Source: an uncultured Oscillospiraceae bacterium (lineage in GTDB: Bacteria > Bacillota > Clostridia > Oscillospirales > Oscillospiraceae). Taken from it: a DNA stretch of 10,493 nucleotides. Of the stretch, positions 5,483 to 10,493 are shown in pieces. The DNA lies in assembly GCA_902497145.1 (NCBI GenBank), contig CABVDR010000080.1:1-10493 (forward strand). Direction: 5' to 3'. Numbering within the stretch: position 1 is the first letter of the stretch; each line of letters begins with the position of its first letter. The position numbers and the translations under genes are program-made. The notes below the pieces were generated by a model. That model searched no databases. It had not been told where the DNA came from and worked only from the letters and a program-made list of their open reading frames with translations.

Positions 5483-8245
5483 TTACAGGTTCTCGGCAGC
5501 CACCACAGCAGCGCAACGAGGACAAAGAGTAGCATGATTCGCGTCGGAGCCCACCTTGATGTGGTGCTTCCAGCAGCGCTCACACTTCTCGCCCTTGGCC
5601 TCAGAGACCTGAACAGACAGAGCCTCGCCCACGGTGACATTGACCTGAGAGACAATGAACAGGTCGGCCAGGTAGTCGGCGTCCATCTCGGCCAGGAAGG
5701 CGTCCTCAGCGGGAACGGTGAGGGCCACGGCGGCCTCCAGGCTCTTGCCGATCTTCTTCTCGTTCCGGGCGCTCTCCAGCACGCCGTTGACGGCGGTACG
5801 CACGTCGATGATCTTGTCCCACTTGGCCATCTCGTCCTCGCTGAGGGCATAGTCGGCAAAGGGCTGGTTCATCTCGTTGAGCACCACGTTGCGGGCATCC
5901 TGGTCGGCGCGGTGAGGCATGGCCTGCCAGATCTCGTCGCAGGTGAAGGCCAGGATGGGGGCAAACAGCTTGGTGATGGTGTCCAGAATGAGCCACAGGG
6001 CGGTCTGGGCGGAGCGGCGCTTCAGGCCGTCCTTCTCCTCGCAGTAGAGGCGGTCCTTGATGATGTCCAGATAGAAGGAGGACAGCTCCACCACGCAGAA
6101 GTCATTGATAGCGTGGGACACCACGTGGAACTCGTAGTTATCATAGGCGGCGAAGCACTTCTGGGTCAGCTCGTTGAGCTTGGTCACCGCCCACTTGTCC
6201 AGCTCCAGCATCTCCTCGGGCTTCACCAGATTCTCGGGGTCGAAGCCGTTCAGGTTGCCCAGGCAGTACCGGGCGGTGTTGCGGAACTTCAGGTAGTTCT
6301 GAGACAGCTGCTTGAAGATGTTGTCGGAGCAGCGCACATCCACATGGTAATCGGCGGAGCCAGCCCACAGGCGAAGCAGGTCGGCGCCGTACTTCTTGAA
6401 GATGTCGGCGGGGTCCACGCCGTTGCCCAGGGACTTGTGCATGGCCTTGCCCTCGCCGTCCACGGTCCAGCCGTGGGTCACGCACTCCTTGAAGGGCGCG
6501 CCCTTGCCCAGGGCGCCCACAGCGGTGAGCAGGGAGGACTGGAACCAGCCGCGGTACTGGTCGAGGCCCTCCAGGTACATGTTGGCGGGCCAGAAGCCCT
6601 GGTCCTTCTGCATGGAGGCGTAGTGGGTGGAACCGGAGTCGAACCAGCCGTCCAGGGTGTCCTCCTCCTTGGTGAAGCCACCCTTGGAGCCGCAGTGGGG
6701 GCAGGCGAAACCCTTGGGCAGGATGTCGGCAGCCTCCATCTCATACCAGGCGTTGGAGCCCTTCTCGCCAAACAGCTTGCTCACGGCGGCGATGGTCTCG
6801 TCGGTGCAGATGGGCTTGCCGCAGTCCTTGCAGTAGAACACGGGGATGGGCAGACCCCAGCGGCGCTGACGGCTGATGCACCAGTCGGCGCGCTCGCGGA
6901 TCATGGACTTCATACGGTCAATGCCCCAGCCGGGCACCCAGCGCACGTCGTCACAGGCGGCGCAGGCCTCGTCCTTGAAGGCGTCCACGGAGCAGAACCA
7001 CTGGGGAGTGGCGCGGAAGATGATGGGCTTCTTGCAGCGCCAGCAGTGGGGGTAGGAGTGGACAATGTCCTCGCTGGCGAAGAGGGCGCCGCTCTCCTTC
7101 ATGTCGGCCAGGATGACGGGGTTACTTTCCTCGGTCTTCATGCCGGCATACTTTCCGGCGTAGTCGGTGTGGCGGCCCCGGTCGTCCACGGGCACCACCA
7201 TCTCCATGCCGTAGCGGCGGCAGGTCTGGTAGTCGTCGGCACCGAAGCCGGGAGCGGTGTGGACGCAGCCGGTACCGGAGTCCATGGTGACGTAGTCGGC
7301 CAGCAGCAGGCGGGAGGTCTTATCCAGGAAGGGGTGCTGGGCCAGCATATTCTCAAAGAAGGAGCCGGGGTGGGTCTCGGCGATCTCCCAGGTGTCAAAG
7401 CCGCCCACCTTCATGACCTTCTCCACCAGGGCCTCGGCCATGATATAGGTCTCCCCATTGGGAGCCTTCACCAGGGCGTAGCTCTCGTCAGGGTGGAGGG
7501 CAATGGCCAGGTTTCCGGGCAGGGTCCAGATGGTGGTGGTCCAAATGACGAAGTAGAGCTTGCTGTGGTCATAGGCGCTCAGCTTGCCCTGGTCGTCCTT
7601 CATCTGGAACTTCACGTACACGGTGGTACAGGGGTCGTCCTGGTACTCAATCTCAGCCTCGGCCAGGGCGGTCTCGTCGTTGGGGCACCAATAGACGGGC
7701 TTGAGGCCCTTGTAGATATAGCCCTTCTTGTACATCTCCCCGAAAACCTTGACCTCCTCGGCCTCAAAACCGGGGTCCATGGTCTTGTAGGGGTGCTCCC
7801 AGTCGCCCAGCACGCCGATGCGCTTGAAGCCCTCCATCTGGATGTCAATATACTTCTGGGCGTAGTTGTGGCAGGCGGTGCGGAACTCGGGGACGCTCAT
7901 CTGCTTGCGGTTGAGCTTCTGCTCCTTGATGATAGCAGACTCGATGGGCATGCCGTGGTTATCCCAGCCGGGAATATAGGGGGTGTAGTAGCCCCGCATG
8001 GCGTACATACGGGTGATGAAGTCCTTCAGGGACTTGTTGAGGGCGTGGCCCATGTGCAGGTTGCCGTTGGAGAAGGGAGGGCCGTCGTGGAGAGAGAAGC
8101 GGGGCTTGCCCTCGTTCTTTTTCAGCATCTCGTTGTACAGGTCCATATCGTTCCAGCGCTGGAGCATGTCGGGCTCCCGCTTGGGCAGACCGGCCCGCAT
8201 GGGGAAGTCGGTCTGGGGGAGATTGATGGTCTTATTGTAGTCCAT
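5483..8245 (-). CDS. ileS: Isoleucyl-tRNA synthetase
   Basis: This 920-residue class I enzyme charges tRNA-Ile with isoleucine and edits misactivated valine. The HIGH-type motif is HMGH at 64-67 within PPFSNGNLHMGHALNK. The CP1 editing domain follows, with GWDNHGMPIE and WCPNDETALAEAEIEY. The second signature reads AMHKSLGN (601-608) in place of KMSKSLGN; the catalytic Lys (604) and Ser are kept. A C-terminal zinc ribbon CxxC-N16-CxxC (C888, C891, C908, C911) marks the bacterial, typically mupirocin-sensitive, type. The ATG at 8245 has AGGAGGAA in front, and the ribosome site overlaps the stop region of the small zinc-ribbon gene 14 bases upstream, indicating a shared transcript. The operon is controlled by an Ile-specific T-box. 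The downstream terminator is at 5430-5461. Confidence 0.98.
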   Translation of the reverse strand: MDYNKTINLPQTDFPMRAGLPKREPDMLQRWNDMDLYNEMLKKNEGKPRFSLHDGPPFSNGNLHMGHALNKSLKDFITRMYAMRGYYTPYIPGWDNHGMPIESAIIKEQKLNRKQMSVPEFRTACHNYAQKYIDIQMEGFKRIGVLGDWEHPYKTMDPGFEAEEVKVFGEMYKKGYIYKGLKPVYWCPNDETALAEAEIEYQDDPCTTVYVKFQMKDDQGKLSAYDHSKLYFVIWTTTIWTLPGNLAIALHPDESYALVKAPNGETYIMAEALVEKVMKVGGFDTWEIAETHPGSFFENMLAQHPFLDKTSRLLLADYVTMDSGTGCVHTAPGFGADDYQTCRRYGMEMVVPVDDRGRHTDYAGKYAGMKTEESNPVILADMKESGALFASEDIVHSYPHCWRCKKPIIFRATPQWFCSVDAFKDEACAACDDVRWVPGWGIDRMKSMIRERADWCISRQRRWGLPIPVFYCKDCGKPICTDETIAAVSKLFGEKGSNAWYEMEAADILPKGFACPHCGSKGGFTKEEDTLDGWFDSGSTHYASMQKDQGFWPANMYLEGLDQYRGWFQSSLLTAVGALGKGAPFKECVTHGWTVDGEGKAMHKSLGNGVDPADIFKKYGADLLRLWAGSADYHVDVRCSDNIFKQLSQNYLKFRNTARYCLGNLNGFDPENLVKPEEMLELDKWAVTKLNELTQKCFAAYDNYEFHVVSHAINDFCVVELSSFYLDIIKDRLYCEEKDGLKRRSAQTALWLILDTITKLFAPILAFTCDEIWQAMPHRADQDARNVVLNEMNQPFADYALSEDEMAKWDKIIDVRTAVNGVLESARNEKKIGKSLEAAVALTVPAEDAFLAEMDADYLADLFIVSQVNVTVGEALSVQVSEAKGEKCERCWKHHIKVGSDANHATLCPRCAAVVAAENL

Positions 8246-8259
8246 GTCTCGTGTTCCTC

Positions 8260-8520
8260 CTATTTAGAATCTTTTTTCGTTTTTTCAATTAGATGACAGG
8301 GAAATGTGACAAGTCCACATTCCCGGCAGAGCATTGCGTGGGGAAATTCAGGAAATGGGTCCCGGGTGAACATGCTGCTGGTATCGTCTCCGTGAGGTCC
8401 CAGCTCCACTACATCCGTAGGGGCACGGAAAAACCTTAGTTCCTGTTGGGTCCAAAAAGGGTACTTCTGGGTGTGCATTGTCCCCTCTTCCATGGGTTTT
8501 CCACATTTGGGACAGTTCAT
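8260..8520 (-). CDS. Small zinc-ribbon protein (DUF6487-like) co-transcribed with ileS
   Basis: An 86-residue protein begins MNCPKCGKPMEEG. Paired cysteines C3/C6 and C65/C68, plus C75, suggest a zinc ribbon. The opening CPKCGK-ME-G and a following aromatic FWT resemble the small DUF6487 domain found in many Firmicutes; function is unknown. The ATG at 8520 has GAGAGGAG eight bases upstream. The same frame stays open upstream to 8631, but that extension runs through the T-box antiterminator and terminator and is not credible. It is the first gene after the T-box, and its TAG is 14 bases before ileS, so it should be induced when isoleucine tRNA is uncharged. There are no membrane segments and no signal peptide. 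Confidence 0.82.
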   Translation of the reverse strand: MNCPKCGKPMEEGTMHTQKYPFWTQQELRFFRAPTDVVELGPHGDDTSSMFTRDPFPEFPHAMLCRECGLVTFPCHLIEKTKKDSK

Positions 8521-8540
8521 AAAAGCCACTCCTCTCAGAA

Positions 8541-8798
8541 AACAAAAAAGCCCTTGTCTCAACAAAGAGACAAAGGCAATATCCTCTGCGGTACCACTCT
8601 TCTTGCCGGACAAACACGTCCGGCCACTCAAGTCCTGCCCGGTAACGGGGGCGTCCGGAGAGGCCTACTTCATTTCAGCCCTCTGCTCCAAGGTGATGTT
8701 CCCCGGCTCCTCCCGTCCGCCTTGCACCCAAACGGCGGCTCTCTGTGCGTCTCAGAGGCGGGTACTTCTCCTTTTCCACGCGGTTTTCCTTATTTGCC
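8541..8798 (-). promoter_or_regulatory. T-box leader riboswitch, isoleucine specifier
   Basis: This leader senses tRNA-Ile charging. From 5' to 3' on the minus strand it holds a Stem I with AGAGAG and a distal CCGCCG...GGTGCAAGGCGG arm. The specifier context GGAAC-ATC-ACC follows (ATC at 8697-8695, an Ile codon), then the Stem III region GCCGGAC...GTCCGGC. The hallmark T-box AGAGTGGTACCGC is at 8600-8588, and an intrinsic terminator completes the switch. Uncharged tRNA-Ile pairs with the specifier and the T-box bulge, favouring the antiterminator and letting transcription reach the zinc-ribbon gene and ileS. Confidence 0.96.
8544..8577 (-). terminator. T-box attenuator terminator
   Basis: GCCTTTGTCTC (8577-8567) pairs with GAGACAAGGGC (8560-8550), 11 pairs with one G-U, then six T. 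The 5' arm lies just after the T-box sequence, so the antiterminator and this stem exclude each other. Confidence 0.93.
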
Positions 8799-8803
8799 AG
8801 AAT

Positions 8804-8832
8804 ATCTTATCTGTTTTTTTGGTTGCTGTCAA
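8804..8832 (-). promoter_or_regulatory. Promoter of the T-box/zinc-ribbon/ileS operon
   Basis: A perfect TTGACA (8832-8827) and TAAGAT (8809-8804) are 17 bases apart on the minus strand. The start should fall near 8797, giving a leader of about 277 bases to the first gene. Confidence 0.88.
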
Positions 8833-8869
8833 GGGGAAGGAATTTATTTTTTTAATAGGCGAGACGAGT

Positions 8870-8990
8870 GTTCCTTTCTGAGCGATCAGAAAGGAACCAA
8901 AGAATCGCCAAGGGGGCTTCCTTCGATGAACACCTCGCCAACGGCGGGTGTTCATAGGCGTCGCCCCCCTGGACCCCCGTTTTACGGGGG
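8870..8990 (+). repeat. Nested hairpin cluster, related end of the dispersed element
   Basis: Hairpin GTTCCTTTCTGA-GCGA-TCAGAAAGGAAC (8870-8897, 12 perfect pairs) is followed by CAAAGAATCG. An outer stem CCAAGGGGGC (8908-8917) with GCCCCCCTGG (8963-8972) then encloses ATGAACACC/GGTGTTCAT and CGCC/GGCG. A hairpin CCCCCG-TTTTA-CGGGGG (8974-8990) closes the cluster. The first hairpin and CAAAGAA box resemble the start of the clpB, trxB and glycosyltransferase copies. Confidence 0.6.
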
Positions 8991-9019
8991 ACGCATTCCT
9001 GTTTCCTTGGGCAATCTCG

Positions 9020-9042
9020 TCCGGCGGGCAAAATCTGAGTGG
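9020..9042 (+). repeat. 23-bp repeat, plus-strand copy
   Basis: This segment starts TCCGGCGGGCAAAA and ends TGAGTGG. It is matched at 21 of 23 positions by the minus strand of 9371-9393. The two copies face each other inside the non-coding block. Confidence 0.7.
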
Positions 9043-9111
9043 CATCCCTTTCTTGCCCCCGGGCCACTGGGCCCTGGGTGTGCAAAATTTGGTGGACAAG
9101 TGCGCTGAAAT

Positions 9112-9210
9112 CACGCCGCCTACCCTGGCATAGCTGTGGCGGCTGGGCAGTTGCGGGGGCATCTGCCCGATTACCGCAGCACCAAGCGAGTAGGTAGGCA
9201 CTAGGCGGTG
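9112..9210. other. Compact nested-hairpin segment, possible structured RNA
   Basis: Inner GGGCAG (9145-9150) pairs with CTGCCC (9163-9168). Around it GCTGTGG (9133-9139) pairs with CCGCAGC (9174-9180, one G-U). The outer strand CGCCTA (9117-9122) can pair with TAGGCG (9202-9207), or the overlapping GCCTACC (9118-9124) with GGTAGGC (9193-9199), giving two exclusive outer stems. The strand of any RNA is unclear and I cannot assign a known family. Confidence 0.35.
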
Positions 9211-9234
9211 TACGTTAGAGCTGTTTTATTGGGG

Positions 9235-9269
9235 CCCCGCCGAAGCCCAGCGAAGCGGGTTCGGTGGGG
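9235..9269. repeat. Long GC hairpin in the non-coding block
   Basis: CCCCGCCGAAGCCC and GGGTTCGGTGGGG pair along nearly their whole length with one G-U and one bulged base, around a short loop. No T tract follows closely on either strand, so it is not an obvious terminator. Confidence 0.55.
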
Positions 9270-9370
9270 AGAGGAGGAGCAAGGAAGCGACATGACGGAT
9301 GCCCACACTTGGGCGTCCGGAATACAGCGGACTTTGCGACGACGAAGTGGGCCGGAAAGAGGGGTATAAT

Positions 9371-9393
9371 CCACTCAAGTTTTGCCCGCCGGA
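9371..9393 (-). repeat. 23-bp repeat, minus-strand copy
   Basis: On the minus strand this reads TCCGGCGGGCAAAA then CTTGAGTGG, matching 9020-9042 at 21 of 23 positions in inverted orientation. Confidence 0.7.
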
Positions 9394-9447
9394 AGTAACT
9401 GCCGGACCGAAGTGACCCGCCCCGCAGGGCGGAAGTCTCCAAACCAT

Positions 9448-9482
9448 AAAAAAGCAGGAGCGACGGGAAATGTCGCTCCTAC
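9448..9482 (-). terminator. Intrinsic terminator of the glycosyltransferase gene (repeat-borne)
   Basis: On the minus strand GTAGGAGCGAC (9482-9472) pairs with GTCGCTCCTGC (9464-9454) through 11 pairs including one G-U, followed by six T. The hairpin is nearly identical to the clpB terminator, and both sit at the end of a copy of the same element. Confidence 0.92.
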
Positions 9483-9560
9483 TGGAAATGCTGCGAAACG
9501 GGGAAGAGGGGAAACGAAGTTTCCCACCAAGTTCTTTGCCAAGCTTTCTTTCAAGAAAGC
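9448..9560 (-). repeat. Dispersed 3'-end palindromic element, glycosyltransferase copy
   Basis: This 113-bp copy begins five bases after the glycosyltransferase stop. It has hairpin 1 identical to the clpB copy (GCTTTCTT/AAGAAAGC), the box GCAAAGAACTTGGTGG, hairpin 2 GGGAAAC-TTC-GTTTCCC (9525-9509), CCTCTTCCCCGT, then the terminator. Hairpin 2 differs from the clpB copy by paired changes that keep the stem. Confidence 0.8.
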
Positions 9561-9565
9561 GGAGG

Positions 9566-10493
9566 TCAGTTGAATTTGTAGATCTTCCGCACCAGACGGT
9601 ACAGCCGCACCGACAGCTTCCGGCCCTGGTAGCCGGGGAAGGCGGTAAAGGCGGACACGGCGCGGTACTTCATCTTGTGGTAGATGCCGGAGTCCACGGT
9701 GCGCAGGTACTCCCACAGCTGGGTGCGCTTGCCCAGGGCCTCGGGGGAGTTGTCAATCACCAGGAAGATGGAGGAAATGGCCATCATCATGGCCAGGTAG
9801 TTGAACATATACCGGCCCAGCTTCTTGTGCTCGGCGGAGACCTGGCGCAGGTCGTGGGACTTGATCATATAGTAGGTAACCCGCAGCTGCTGGTCCACCC
9901 GGGTGACCATCACCTTCTCATTGACGCTCTGGTCGGCCCGGCCGATGAAGTAGCGGTACAGGTCCACATCCAGGTAGTACATGTTCTTCACGTAGGGCAG
10001 GGGCTGGTAGACAAAGATGTTGTCCACGTAGAAGGTGTGCTTGGGCAGCTCCAGATTGCAGTCCCGGAGCAGCTGGGTGCGGTAGATGACCGAGTGCATC
10101 AGCAGGTACTGGGAGGGGCGGAAGCGGCCGATCTGGTCCCAGCCAAACACTTTATTCTTGGGGAACACGTTGCGGTAGTGCATGACCCGCTGGGTGTTGT
10201 CCTCTACATGCTCGTAGACATAGTTGCAGATCATCATATCCACCAGCTTGTTGTCCCGGACGAACTGGCGCAGCTTGTCCAGCGCCTTGTGCAGGGCGGG
10301 CACGTCCACCCAGTCGTCGGAGTCCACCACCTTGTAGTAAATCCCCCGGGCGTTGCGGAGTCCCTGGTTGACCCCCTCCCCGTGGCCGCCGTTGGGCTGG
10401 TGGATGGCCCGGATGATGTCCGGGTACTGCTCCGCGTACCGGTCGCAGATGGCAGGGGTGTCATCCTTGGTGGAGCCGTCGTCCACCAGGATG
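9566..10493 (-). CDS. Family 2 glycosyltransferase, 5' end cut by window edge
   Basis: At least 309 residues are visible. The frame enters the window as ILVDDGSTKDDT, the nucleotide-sugar motif near the N-terminus of GT2 (GT-A fold) enzymes, so only a few tens of residues should be missing. NGGHGEGVNQGLRNARG and VDSDDWVD follow; the DSDDW stretch (about 10311-10325) is the DxD-type metal and sugar-nucleotide site. The catalytic domain leads into a longer C-terminal part rich in Tyr and Arg, with one short hydrophobic stretch (YLAMMMAISSIFLVI) that may touch the membrane. Such enzymes build cell-surface polysaccharide, teichoic or capsular chains; donor and acceptor cannot be told. The apparent start GTG at 10486 is internal. 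The stop is followed after five bases by the dispersed element and its terminator. Confidence 0.93.
   Translation of the reverse strand, partial: ILVDDGSTKDDTPAICDRYAEQYPDIIRAIHQPNGGHGEGVNQGLRNARGIYYKVVDSDDWVDVPALHKALDKLRQFVRDNKLVDMMICNYVYEHVEDNTQRVMHYRNVFPKNKVFGWDQIGRFRPSQYLLMHSVIYRTQLLRDCNLELPKHTFYVDNIFVYQPLPYVKNMYYLDVDLYRYFIGRADQSVNEKVMVTRVDQQLRVTYYMIKSHDLRQVSAEHKKLGRYMFNYLAMMMAISSIFLVIDNSPEALGKRTQLWEYLRTVDSGIYHKMKYRAVSAFTAFPGYQGRKLSVRLYRLVRKIYKFN

Larger units (their letters stand above)
8870..9560. other. Non-coding structured repeat block between ileS operon and glycosyltransferase
   Basis: About 690 bases carry no gene I can support. Short open frames exist, but none has a ribosome site with a plausible protein. 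The block is dense in inverted repeats and is bounded by inward-facing related ends: hairpin plus CAAAGAA on the plus strand at 8870-8904, and hairpin plus GCAAAGAA on the minus strand at 9560-9532. Its right end is the glycosyltransferase copy of the 3'-end element. Its internal modules are listed separately. Confidence 0.6.

Noticed and set aside
5477..8296. Very long open frame on the plus strand opposite ileS
   Set aside because: The Leu/Val/Gly/His-rich translation is the antisense of a GC-rich gene, has no recognisable domain, and ileS on the other strand is unmistakable.
8446..9108. Open frame of about 220 codons on the plus strand across the T-box region
   Set aside because: It runs through the T-box leader, the ileS promoter and the hairpin block, has no ribosome site, and shows no protein family features.
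8752..9447. Several short open frames in the non-coding block, two sharing SGGQNLSG
   Set aside because: The shared peptide comes from the 23-bp DNA repeat. The frames cross strong hairpins and lack ribosome sites, so they are read as repeat translations.
8870..9560. CRISPR array or insertion sequence
   Set aside because: There are no regularly spaced direct repeats and no transposase or recombinase frame.

Overview
The window is a GC-rich stretch of a Firmicute, most likely a Clostridia member of the Oscillospiraceae type (Flavonifractor/Intestinimonas-like). The evidence is AGGAGG-type ribosome sites, two HrcA/CIRCE operators, an isoleucine T-box leader, U-rich intrinsic terminators, and high GC at third codon positions. 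The genus is inference; no rRNA or tRNA gene is present to fix it.

Layout. 1-806 (minus): a D-2-hydroxyacid dehydrogenase, cut at its 3' end by the window edge, with its own promoter at 861-890. 907-1532 (plus): CIRCE, a small heat-shock protein of the Hsp20 family, and its terminator. 1543-4383 (plus): a second CIRCE, clpB, and its terminator. 4451-5350 (minus): thioredoxin reductase trxB, convergent with clpB. 5430-8830 (minus): an isoleucine-specific T-box leader and its promoter, a small zinc-ribbon gene, ileS, and the ileS terminator. 8870-9560: about 690 bases with no credible gene, packed with hairpins and repeats. 9566-10493 (minus): a family 2 glycosyltransferase, cut at its 5' end.

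How the genes work together. hsp20 and clpB are two single-gene units, each behind its own HrcA operator. Together they form an aggregate-handling pair: the small Hsp holds unfolded protein and ClpB, with DnaK, pulls it out. ileS and the zinc-ribbon gene form one unit switched on by uncharged tRNA-Ile. The dehydrogenase, trxB and glycosyltransferase have no clear functional link to these.

The most unusual signal is a dispersed, strongly palindromic element of about 113 bp at the 3' ends of genes. One copy begins inside the last codons of clpB, a related copy begins inside the last codons of trxB, and another begins just after the glycosyltransferase stop. The copies share the order hairpin, GCAAAGAA-like box, hairpin, terminator hairpin. 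Their stems differ in sequence but stay paired. A related fourth end at 8870 opens the long non-coding block, so both the clpB/trxB junction and the 690-bp block are bounded by inverted element ends.
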